64,000 bases of DNA from UBA1413 sp964552955 (GTDB lineage Bacteria > Bacteroidota > Bacteroidia > Bacteroidales > Prolixibacteraceae), in the NCBI GenBank assembly GCA_964552955.1, contig CAZKIU010000005.1, positions 48,195-112,194 of the forward strand, given 5' to 3'. The notes under the pieces are model-generated. The model searched no databases. It was not told where the DNA came from and saw only the letters and a program-made list of their open reading frames with translations. A program made the translations under genes and the position numbers. Shown here in pieces: positions 24,811-32,678 of this stretch; position 1 is the stretch's first letter, and the number at the start of each line of letters is the position of its first letter.

Positions 24811-26259
24811 ATGAAAAAATTCTTATTTATATTAACGAGTATTTCTCTCCTGATCTTCAGCGGATGCCAGGAAGATTATCTGGAGAGGGTTCCCACCGCC
24901 AGCGTTTCAGAGTCCGATATCTTTTCAACGGTCAATGGGGCGTATACGGTTCTTCATGGGATTCACAGGAGTACCTTCCAGTATTATGGTGCACATGACA
25001 AATTCGGTCAGAAATCGGTAGATCTGGCCGTAGATCTGCTGGGTGAAGACTTCTTCCAGAGTGAACGTGGTTACGGTTGGTTTGTATCATGGTACCAGTA
25101 CATCGATCACCGCAATATCAACTCCGCTAACCTGGAGTATGTGTGGGAATATTACTATGATATTGTCGACAATGCCAATGCCATTCTGGCCAATGTAGAC
25201 AAAGCATCGGATGCTGCCCTCTTTGCCTCCAAGGTGAACAGCCTCAAGGCACAGTCCCTGACCTACAGGGCTTACAGTTTCTATCAGTTGGTGCAGTTGT
25301 ATGCTGACCGTTATGATATTGGTGGTGCCAATACCCATCTGGGGATTCCGATTCCCACGGCTCCGTCACAGGAAGGGCAGGCCCGTGCCACCGTGGCCAA
25401 GGTGTATGAGCAGATCAATGCTGACCTGGATGCCGCCCTTGCCCTTTTCGCTGCCGGTGCTACTGCCCGTGTCAACAAATCAGAAATCAATATCAATGTG
25501 GCCAAGGGGATCAAAGCCCGCGTAGCCCTGACCACCGGTCAGTGGGCGGTCGCTGAAACCATGGCCAGGGAAGCCCGTACGGGATTCTCCCTTTCCGCTG
25601 ATTTCTGCCAGACCGATGCAGGTGGCTTTATCGATTCCTCTGATCCTGAGTGGATGTGGGGTGCCGTGCTGATCGACGAACAACAGACCAGTTATGCCTC
25701 TTTCTTCTCCCATATCGATCCCTATTTCGGGGGTTATGCCGCTCTGGGGAACCACAAACTGGCCAGCACCGAGATTTATAATTTCATGTCGGATACCGAC
25801 ATCCGCAAGAGCCTTTTCGTAACCGTCAGCGGAAAACCGCGCGTGGGGATCAAATTCAGTGGCTATGGCGAATGGACCAACGACTACCTCTACATGAGGT
25901 CAGGCGAAATGTACCTTATCGAAGCTGAAGCCCAGGCCCGCCAGGGTAAAGCCGAGGCCCAGACCACCATTTACAACCTGGTTTCGAAACGTGATCCTGA
26001 ATATGTGAAGCCCACCCTGACCGGTGAGGATCTGATTCAGCATATTTTGATGCAGCGCCGTTGTGAACTCTGGGGTGAAGGTCAGCGTTTCTTCGACATC
26101 AAACGTCTGAACATTGCCATGGACCGCAGAGGCAAAGGCCACACCGAAACCCTCTGGAATGCCGCCGGCAACTATCCTGCCGGTGACAAGAACCTCACCT
26201 TCCTGATCCCGAAACAGGAAATCGATGCCAACCCGAATATGGTGCAGAATCCGTTATAA
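24811..26259 (+). CDS. SusD/RagB-family outer-membrane lipoprotein
   Basis: 482 residues from the ATG at 24811 (a TTG three codons upstream is less likely). Signal peptide with lipobox FSGC (C19). SusD features: N-terminal TPR-like helices (AYTVLHGIHRST, AKVYEQINADLDAALALF), and the C-terminal YLYMRSGEMYLIEAEAQAR and RRCELWGEGQRFFDIKRL motifs that mark the family. It is the substrate-binding lid of the SusC transporter whose stop lies 13 bases upstream; the pair is one operon ended by the hairpin at 26283. Confidence 0.96.
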   Translation: MKKFLFILTSISLLIFSGCQEDYLERVPTASVSESDIFSTVNGAYTVLHGIHRSTFQYYGAHDKFGQKSVDLAVDLLGEDFFQSERGYGWFVSWYQYIDHRNINSANLEYVWEYYYDIVDNANAILANVDKASDAALFASKVNSLKAQSLTYRAYSFYQLVQLYADRYDIGGANTHLGIPIPTAPSQEGQARATVAKVYEQINADLDAALALFAAGATARVNKSEININVAKGIKARVALTTGQWAVAETMAREARTGFSLSADFCQTDAGGFIDSSDPEWMWGAVLIDEQQTSYASFFSHIDPYFGGYAALGNHKLASTEIYNFMSDTDIRKSLFVTVSGKPRVGIKFSGYGEWTNDYLYMRSGEMYLIEAEAQARQGKAEAQTTIYNLVSKRDPEYVKPTLTGEDLIQHILMQRRCELWGEGQRFFDIKRLNIAMDRRGKGHTETLWNAAGNYPAGDKNLTFLIPKQEIDANPNMVQNPL

Positions 26260-26282
26260 TCTGCAGTACATTCAATATTTCA

Positions 26283-26317
26283 GGAGGTTGTCCCGCAAGG
26301 GGCAACCTCCTCTGTTT
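26283..26317 (+). terminator. intrinsic terminator after susD-like gene
   Basis: GGAGGTTG (26283-26290) pairs with CAACCTCC (26303-26310); the inner bases extend the stem to 12 pairs closed by a GCAA tetraloop (26295-26298). A short T-rich stretch (TCTGTTTATA) follows. Confidence 0.75.
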
Positions 26318-26515
26318 ATATGCCGCGGTGTCATGAGGCGGTTATACGGCAAAAATTGCAACCCCTCACTAACCCCTGAGCATCCCCTGGGGATCGTCTG
26401 GGGCCCCTGGCTCCCGCGATACCCCACCGTAAAGTCTGACCAATCAATTCCGTGATAAAGATCATTATTCAGTGTGCAGGTTTTTGTATATTGAATGCCT
26501 AAAAAGTAAAGTGCT

Positions 26516-27778
26516 ATGCAATTACTTCTTGAGAATATCAGGGAGCTGGTCATGACCGAAGAGCGGCAGGTCAGATGGAGTGCAGGAGCCCGGATGGCCC
26601 GCATGAACAGCATTAAGAATGCTTTCCTGCTGATCCGTGATGAGATGATCTATGATTTCGGTCCCATGGCGGAGATGGCGCGGATTACACCGGAGGCGGA
26701 TACCCTGGTAGAGGTGGACTGCACTGGCCGGCTGGTCTTTCCGGCCTGGTGTGACTCTCATACCCATATCGTTTATGCCGGTTCCCGTGAGATGGAGTTT
26801 ACGGGCCGCATCCAGGGGTTGACCTACCAGGAGATCGCCAATAGGGGCGGGGGCATCCTTAATTCCGCGAAACTGCTGCATGAGACCTCTGAAGAGGAGC
26901 TCTTCCATCAGAGTTATCGCCGGGTACAGGAAATGATTAGGATGGGGACCGGCGCCATGGAGATCAAAAGCGGGTATGGACTGAATACCGCTGATGAACT
27001 GAAAATGCTCAGGGTCATCCGGCGGCTCCGGCAAGCTTCACCGGTATGCATCAGGGCTACGTTTCTGGGAGCCCATGCTGTGCCGGAGCGGTTCCGGGGC
27101 AATTCCCGGGGATATGTTGACGAGATCATCAATGAGATGATTCCGTTAGTGGCGGCTGAAGAACTGGCCGATTATATCGATGTGTTTTGTGAGACAGGTT
27201 ATTTTTCACCTGAAGATACCGAACGTATCCTGATGGCAGGGATGAAGCATGGGCTGAAACCCAAGATCCATGCCAATGAGATGGGTTTCTCGGGAGGCGT
27301 GCAGGTGGGGGTCAAATACGGAGCCCTCAGTGTTGACCATCTCGAGTATCTGGGTGATGAAGAGTTGGCCCTTCTGAAAGGGAGTGAGACGATGCCCACC
27401 CTCCTGCCGGGGGCTTCTTTTTTCCTGGGGATGCCTTATGCGCCTGCCCGGCAGCTTATTGATGCAGGCCTTCCCATTGCCCTGGCTTCTGATTTTAATC
27501 CGGGCTCCTCTCCCTCCGGAAATATGCCCCTGGTGGGCTCCATCGCCTGCCTGCAGCAAAAACTACTGCCGGCTGAAGCCATACAGGCCATGACCATTAA
27601 CGGAGCCTATGCCATGGGCATCAGCGACCGCCTGGGCAGCATCGCCCGTGGAAAGATTGCCAACTTGTTCATCACCAATGAGATCCCTAATGTCGATTAT
27701 TTCTTCTATAGCTATGGATCCCACCTGATTGATACCGTCATCCTCAACGGGGAATTTTATCCATTCTCAGAAGATTAA
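26516..27778 (+). CDS. hutI: imidazolonepropionase
   Basis: 420 residues. It hydrolyses 4-imidazolone-5-propionate to N-formimino-L-glutamate, the third step of histidine breakdown. Amidohydrolase-fold evidence: metal ligands in CDSHTHIVYAGSR, RGGGILNSA, MEIKSGYGL, FLGAHAVPE, IHANEMGFSGGV, SVDHLEYL and ASDFNPGSSPSGN (usually NPGS). Length is normal for the family. The product feeds ftcD, which follows after a repeat-filled gap of 131 bases. hutH and hutU are not in the window. Confidence 0.96.
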   Translation: MQLLLENIRELVMTEERQVRWSAGARMARMNSIKNAFLLIRDEMIYDFGPMAEMARITPEADTLVEVDCTGRLVFPAWCDSHTHIVYAGSREMEFTGRIQGLTYQEIANRGGGILNSAKLLHETSEEELFHQSYRRVQEMIRMGTGAMEIKSGYGLNTADELKMLRVIRRLRQASPVCIRATFLGAHAVPERFRGNSRGYVDEIINEMIPLVAAEELADYIDVFCETGYFSPEDTERILMAGMKHGLKPKIHANEMGFSGGVQVGVKYGALSVDHLEYLGDEELALLKGSETMPTLLPGASFFLGMPYAPARQLIDAGLPIALASDFNPGSSPSGNMPLVGSIACLQQKLLPAEAIQAMTINGAYAMGISDRLGSIARGKIANLFITNEIPNVDYFFYSYGSHLIDTVILNGEFYPFSED

Positions 27779-27788
27779 CAGATTATTC

Positions 27789-27893
27789 CAGATTCCAGAT
27801 TCCAGATTCCAGATTCCAGATTCCAGATTCCAGACTCAAGACTCAAGACTCAAGACTCCAGATTCCAGACTCAAGACTCCAGATTCCAGATTT
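27789..27893. repeat. 7-bp tandem repeat array (15 units)
   Basis: Six CAGATTC units, then CAGACTC, three AAGACTC, and an alternating mixture ending in CAGATTT. All 15 units are in exact 7-base phase. It fills nearly the whole hutI-ftcD gap and ends 16 bases before the ftcD start, so it is part of that gene's upstream region. Confidence 0.93.
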
Positions 27894-27909
27894 AAAAAAT
27901 AAGATTGTT

Positions 27910-29607
27910 ATGCGTCAATTGGTAGAGTGTGTCCCCAACTTTTCGGAGGGGCGCGATGAGGCGGTCATTAACAGACTGGCCGAAGTGATCAGAAATTCAG
28001 AAGGTGTGCGATTGCTGAATGTGGATCCGGGGAAGGCCACGAACCGCACGGTTTACACCTTTGTGGGGGAGCCTGCTGCGGTAGTGGAGGCGGCTTTCAG
28101 GGTGATCAGGGAGGCAGCAGAGCTGATTGACATGCGGCAGCACCATGGTGAGCATCCCCGGTTCGGGGCGACTGATGTTTGTCCGCTGGTGCCAGTGGCG
28201 AACATCACCATGGAGGAGACCGTGGAGTGGGCGTTGAAGCTGGCCCGCAGGGTGGGAGAGGAGCTGGAGATTCCCGTTTACTGTTATGAATTTGCCGCAT
28301 CGACGGAAGAACGCAGGAGCCTGGCCTACTGCCGTTCAGGTGAATACGAAGGATTGCGGGAAAAGCTATTACAAACCGGATGGAAACCTGATTTCGGACC
28401 GGCGGCGTGGAATGACCGGGTAGCCCGCACGGGTGCCACCGCCATTGGCGCGCGCAACTTCCTGGTGGCTTACAATGTCAACCTGAACACGACCTCGGTG
28501 CGACGGGCCAATTCCATCGCCTTTGATGTGCGGGAGGCCGGGCGTGTCTTACGGGAGGGAGACTCCCTGACGGGGAAAATCATCACCGGCGACAACGGGG
28601 AGCCTGTGCGGATCCCCGGTTCTTTGAAAAAGGTGCGGGCCATCGGCTGGTTTATACAGGAGTACGGGATGGCCCAGATCTCTATGAACCTTACCGACAT
28701 CACGGTAACCCCTGTCCATGTGGCTTTCGATGAGGTGTGCGAGAAAGCGCGGTTACGGGGAATCCGGGTAACGGGTTCTGAGTTAGTGGGATTGATCCCC
28801 CTGGAGGCCATGCTCGATGCCGGTCGTTATTTCCTCAGAAAACAACAGCGTTCAACGGGGATCTCCGATGCCGAGTTGATCAGGATAGCGGTTCAATCGC
28901 TGGGTCTTGATGAACTGGGGCCCTTTGATCCGTCGAAGCGGATTATCGAATACATGCTGGAGGAGGATGTTCCGGCGAAGCTGGAGAGACTGACCGTCCG
29001 TGGTTTTGTGGAGGAGACCGCTTCGGAGTCGCCGGCGCCCGGGGGAGGTTCTGTGTCGGCCCTGGCCGGGGCCATGGGGGCTTCCCTGGGAACCATGGTG
29101 GCCAACCTCTCCTCCCATAAACGGGGATGGGACGACCGCTGGGAGGAGTTCTCCTGTTGGGCAGATAAGGGAAAACAATATTATAACGCTTTACTGCGCT
29201 GTGTGGAAGAGGATACCCAGGCCTTTAACCGGCTCATGGATGCCTTTGGCCTGCCAAAAAACAGCGAGGAAGAGAAGGGGGTGAGGAAAAAGGCCATTCA
29301 GGAGGCTACCCTGAACGCCATGTTAGTGCCTCTGAGAGTGATGCAACTCTCCCTGGAGAGCATGGAGGTGATGCAGGCCATGGCCGATACCGGCAATCCC
29401 AATTCGGTCTCCGATGCCGGGGTGGGGGCCCTTTGCGCCCGCACGGCGGTCCGGGGCGCCTGGCTGAACGTGAAAATCAACGCCTCAGGACTCGCAGACA
29501 AAGACCGGGTGGCCCAAATCCTCAGCCAGGCTGAGGAACTCGCCCACAAAGCCGAAGAAATGGAACAAAAAATACTTGCTCTAGTGGATGAAAAATTGAG
29601 TAAATGA
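27910..29607 (+). CDS. ftcD: bifunctional glutamate formimidoyltransferase / formimidoyl-THF cyclodeaminase
   Basis: 565 residues. The N-terminal ~330 residues are the formiminotransferase (ECVPNFSEGRDEAVI, QHHGEHPRFGATDVCPLVPV with the catalytic His, YCYEFAAS). The C-terminal ~190 residues are the cyclodeaminase (ETASESPAPGGGSVSALAGAMGASL). The enzyme moves the formimino group from formiminoglutamate to tetrahydrofolate, then releases ammonia to give methenyl-THF. The two-domain form is that of animals and many Bacteroidota; other bacteria often have separate genes. It takes the product of hutI upstream. Confidence 0.96.
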   Translation: MRQLVECVPNFSEGRDEAVINRLAEVIRNSEGVRLLNVDPGKATNRTVYTFVGEPAAVVEAAFRVIREAAELIDMRQHHGEHPRFGATDVCPLVPVANITMEETVEWALKLARRVGEELEIPVYCYEFAASTEERRSLAYCRSGEYEGLREKLLQTGWKPDFGPAAWNDRVARTGATAIGARNFLVAYNVNLNTTSVRRANSIAFDVREAGRVLREGDSLTGKIITGDNGEPVRIPGSLKKVRAIGWFIQEYGMAQISMNLTDITVTPVHVAFDEVCEKARLRGIRVTGSELVGLIPLEAMLDAGRYFLRKQQRSTGISDAELIRIAVQSLGLDELGPFDPSKRIIEYMLEEDVPAKLERLTVRGFVEETASESPAPGGGSVSALAGAMGASLGTMVANLSSHKRGWDDRWEEFSCWADKGKQYYNALLRCVEEDTQAFNRLMDAFGLPKNSEEEKGVRKKAIQEATLNAMLVPLRVMQLSLESMEVMQAMADTGNPNSVSDAGVGALCARTAVRGAWLNVKINASGLADKDRVAQILSQAEELAHKAEEMEQKILALVDEKLSK

Positions 29608-29673
29608 GAAAGTGAGAGTTCCTCCCTTACAATTGTGTTTTTAGTCGTTTAGTCATAAAGCAAAGCATGTACT

Positions 29674-30885
29674 ATGGAAAAGAGTCAGTTAAGTCGCAGG
29701 AGCTTCCTTGGGAAGGCCGGGAAGGCCGGTGTGGCCGTCGGCCTGGCGGGAGTATTGGGCTGGGATCAGGTGAGTGCTCATGTTCAGGAAATACCGGGGA
29801 GAACCCTTGGGCTTCTGTCCCCTCCTTTGGGAGGTCAGAAAAACCCCCTGCCCCGCTGGAAGGGGTTCAACCTGTTGGATTATTTCTCCCCGGCTCCAGG
29901 GGGGAACCGTAACAAGACCACGGACGATGATTTGAAATGGATGCGCGACTGGGGCTTTGACTTTGTCAGGCTGCCCATAGCTTATCCCTCTTACCTCGAT
30001 TTTGACCGGAGCAGAAACATCCTTCCGGAAGAAGTTTATAAGATAGATGCCCAGGTGGCCGATGAGATTGAAGCATTGGTGACCCGGGCCAACGCCTATG
30101 GCCTCCATATGAGTCTGAATCTCCACCGGGCTCCGGGTTACTGCATCAACGCCGGGTTTCATGAACCCTACAACCTCTGGAAGGATGAGGAGGCGCTGAA
30201 GGCTTTCTGCTGGCACTGGGAATACTGGGCCAAACGGTTTAAAGCGGTGTCGCGGGAGAAGATTAGCTTTGATTTGGTGAACGAGCCGGCGATGCGCGAG
30301 GATATGAACGACCAGCACTCTCCGAGCAGTACCGTTCCAGGAGAGGTATACCGGAAGGTGGCTCTTGCAGCCTCGCAGGCCATCCGCAGCGCCAATCCCC
30401 GCCATTTGGTGATTGCCGATGGCAACAATGTGGGTAATACGGTTATTCCGGAAATTCTTGACCTGGATATCGCCCAAAGTTGCCGGGGGTATTATCCTGG
30501 GGCCATTTCCCATTATCAGGCGCCGTGGGCCAACAAAAACCCGGAGTTGTGCCCGTTGCCGGTGTGGCCCGGAAAAATAGGGGATAAGGAGTATGGCCGG
30601 GCCGATCTGGAAAACTATTACCAGCCCTGGATTGAACTGGCTCAAAGCGGCACCGGGGTCCATTGCGGTGAATGCGGCTGCTGGCGCAATACCCCCCATG
30701 AGGTCTTCCTGGCCTGGTTCGGCGATGTCCTTGACATTCTCACCGGTGCAGGCATTGGCTATGCCCTCTGGAATTTCCGGGGTGACTTCGGAATACTGGA
30801 TTCCGGAAGAAAAGATGTGGCCTATGAAGATTGGCACGGCCACCAACTCGACCGCCAACTCCTCTCCCTGCTGCAAAAGTACTGA
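29674..30885 (+). CDS. Tat-exported glycoside hydrolase, GH5-like
   Basis: 403 residues. A twin-arginine signal (LSRRSFLGKAGKAGVAVGLAGVLG) opens the protein. The TIM-barrel GH5 pattern follows: RWKGFNLLDYF, WGFDFVRLPIAYPSY, HMSLNLHRAPGYC, the acid/base E204 in FDLVNEP and the nucleophile E333 in GVHCGECGCW. The family cleaves beta-linked glucans, mannans or similar; which substrate is not readable. Tat export suggests folding in the cytosol first, possibly with a cofactor or partner. It appears monocistronic, far from the SusCD pair (3.4 kb). Confidence 0.87.
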   Translation: MEKSQLSRRSFLGKAGKAGVAVGLAGVLGWDQVSAHVQEIPGRTLGLLSPPLGGQKNPLPRWKGFNLLDYFSPAPGGNRNKTTDDDLKWMRDWGFDFVRLPIAYPSYLDFDRSRNILPEEVYKIDAQVADEIEALVTRANAYGLHMSLNLHRAPGYCINAGFHEPYNLWKDEEALKAFCWHWEYWAKRFKAVSREKISFDLVNEPAMREDMNDQHSPSSTVPGEVYRKVALAASQAIRSANPRHLVIADGNNVGNTVIPEILDLDIAQSCRGYYPGAISHYQAPWANKNPELCPLPVWPGKIGDKEYGRADLENYYQPWIELAQSGTGVHCGECGCWRNTPHEVFLAWFGDVLDILTGAGIGYALWNFRGDFGILDSGRKDVAYEDWHGHQLDRQLLSLLQKY

Positions 30886-30986
30886 TGGGGGAGGTTGTGC
30901 CGCCCTGGCTGGTCAGTCAGCAGGGAAAGAGCTGTTATTTAGGCTTTTTTAACCTTGGATGGAACTGAAGTCCCCCTGAACTACCA

Positions 30987-31016
30987 TAACTTTGAGGTAC
31001 ATCTAAGTACCTTAAA
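30987..31016 (+). promoter_or_regulatory. -7 element and inverted repeat upstream of lipoprotein gene
   Basis: TAACTTTG (30987-30994) matches the Bacteroidota TAnnTTTG element. It overlaps an inverted repeat with arms TTTGAGGTAC (30991-31000) and GTACCTTAAA (31007-31016), nine of ten pairs matching, loop ATCTAA. The repeat ends three bases before the ATG at 31020, covering the likely transcription start and ribosome-binding region. Confidence 0.4.
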
Positions 31017-31019
31017 ATT

Positions 31020-31631
31020 ATGAAAACTGCTGGTTTTACTCTGTTACTATTGGTAGTCCTGCTTCTGGCGGGGTGTTTTGTGGCTTCGTTTTATCCATTG
31101 TATACCGATGCCGACCTGCATGCCGACACCCTGCTGGCAGGGGAATGGATGGATAAAGATTCGACCCTCTGGGATTTCAACTATATCACGATTCAGGAAA
31201 AGGATAAGCCTCAGGTTACCGACAGCACAGGTTACACCCTTTCTTTTCAGGAAAAGGGAAAGGAGCGGGGCAAATCTGTCATGGAGATCAGGGTGGTCAG
31301 ATTGGAAGCGTATTGTTTTCTTGATTTTTACGTCCGTAACATCGAAAGAGAAGGGTACCCCGATTTCTTTGACCTGCATACCATGGCCATCCACACCTTC
31401 GCCCGGGTCACTCAAAAGGGGGATTCTCTCCTGCTGACCTGGCTCGGAACAGAATGGGTCCAGGAACAGGCCCGGCAAGAAATGCTGAAAGTGGCCTATC
31501 TGGAGCGGAATGATGAGATTCTGCTGACTGCCCGTACCCCTGATCTGCAGAAATTCATGGTGAGATGTGCCGGCATCCCTGAGGCCTGGGAAAAAGGAAC
31601 ATCCTTTATACTCCACCGGGCATCGCGCTGA
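31020..31631 (+). CDS. putative lipoprotein of unknown function
   Basis: 203 residues; I do not recognise the family. The N-terminus is a clear lipoprotein signal (TLLLLVVLLLAGC, C19) followed by VASFYPLYTDADL, a motif I associate with uncharacterised Bacteroidota lipoproteins. The rest is soluble, rich in beta-prone segments (LLAGEWMDKDSTLWDFNYITIQEK, MEIRVVRLEAYCFLDFYV). It is convergent with the patatin gene and is preceded by an inverted repeat that ends three bases before the start. Confidence 0.75.
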   Translation: MKTAGFTLLLLVVLLLAGCFVASFYPLYTDADLHADTLLAGEWMDKDSTLWDFNYITIQEKDKPQVTDSTGYTLSFQEKGKERGKSVMEIRVVRLEAYCFLDFYVRNIEREGYPDFFDLHTMAIHTFARVTQKGDSLLLTWLGTEWVQEQARQEMLKVAYLERNDEILLTARTPDLQKFMVRCAGIPEAWEKGTSFILHRASR

Positions 31632-31700
31632 AGGATTTTTTCAGACAGGGAATTACCAGGTCCAGAATTATCGGGAGGGATCGTGCCGGGTATCGGCATT

Positions 31701-32501
31701 TCAGCCCATTTCCGGTTGCCCTGCCGCGGGGCGTTTCAATGCCGTGAAGTGGTGTTCTTCCAATTCCATGACACTCTGGTAGCCTATGTCGAACATTTCT
31801 TCGGCATGGGAGACGCTGAGGATTTCAAAGGAGGTGAGTTCAGGGGGTTCGATATAAAGATCGGCGTGGTCTCGGGCATTATGGACACGCGCATGGATGC
31901 TCATCAGAAAGGTGCGCATGATGACCTGGGTGAGACTGCTGATTTTAACCGGTTTCTGGAGCGGACTGATATTGGAGACAATGATCTTATGGCATTGACC
32001 GATCAAAGGTTCCACGGGAATATTGTTGAGAAGGCCGCCATCGGCATAGGAGGAGCCCTCCATTTCCACGGGAGAGAACAGCACCGGGATCGAGGAGGAC
32101 GCCAGGATGGTCTTGCCCAGGGGACCGCTGTGGCGGTATTCCATCTCTCCGTTGGTGAGGTTGGCGGTTCCGGCGTAAAAAGGGATGGGCAGCTCTTCAA
32201 TCCGGTCATAGGGAATCTCGTTGCGGATCATTTTCAATAGCCCATCGAGGCGCATCAGTCCGTCGCGTGGAATCTGAATCTTGGTTAATTTGAATAGCCC
32301 TCCTTTTTTGAAGATTTCAAAAGTCTCCCGAGGACTTTTCCCGGCAGCCAGGAAGGCTCCTGCAATAGCCCCGGCACTTACCCCCGAAATAATGTCGGGA
32401 ACAATGCCCTTTTCGCGAAGGGCCTCGGCGATCCCCAGATGGGCGAACCCTCTGGCTCCGCCGCCACTGAGCACCAGTCCTATGGGATACCTGCTTTCCA
32501 A
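31701..32501 (-). CDS. patatin-like phospholipase
   Basis: 266 residues. A Ser-Asp dyad lipid acyl hydrolase: oxyanion loop SGGGARGFAHLG, nucleophile S42 in SGVSAGA, and the Asp in YADGGLLNNIPV. No signal peptide, so it is probably cytosolic or acts at the inner membrane. Short single-domain form, without the barrel seen in the type V-secreted PlpD group. The natural substrate is unknown. Confidence 0.92.
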   Translation of the reverse strand: MESRYPIGLVLSGGGARGFAHLGIAEALREKGIVPDIISGVSAGAIAGAFLAAGKSPRETFEIFKKGGLFKLTKIQIPRDGLMRLDGLLKMIRNEIPYDRIEELPIPFYAGTANLTNGEMEYRHSGPLGKTILASSSIPVLFSPVEMEGSSYADGGLLNNIPVEPLIGQCHKIIVSNISPLQKPVKISSLTQVIMRTFLMSIHARVHNARDHADLYIEPPELTSFEILSVSHAEEMFDIGYQSVMELEEHHFTALKRPAAGQPEMG

Positions 32502-32678
32502 TGTGTGATATTTTTAATTTTTAATCTAAAATAACTGAACGTAAGTGCCTTGAGTGCCGGTGAGCGCATGCGTCGTTCCCGGCTCCGGCGGGTGGATGCA
32601 AACAAGACTCCAAAGCAGTCCATGACGCCATCGGATTCCCTGTTCCCGGCTCCGTCGGAACAGGGCGTTTCAATGGGA
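32502..32678. other. intergenic region with hairpin and direct repeat
   Basis: TTCCCGGCTCCG occurs twice (32576-32587 and 32643-32654). The second copy lies within a hairpin, CTGTTCC (32640-32646) with GGAACAG (32657-32663). It lies downstream of the aminotransferase (minus) and may act in its termination, though no strong T run follows. Confidence 0.45.

Noticed and set aside
31729..32675. Shared 13-mer GGGCGTTTCAATG at 31729 and 32663
   Set aside because: Only two copies, one inside the patatin coding region, with no similarity in the flanks; chance or minor recombination cannot be told apart.
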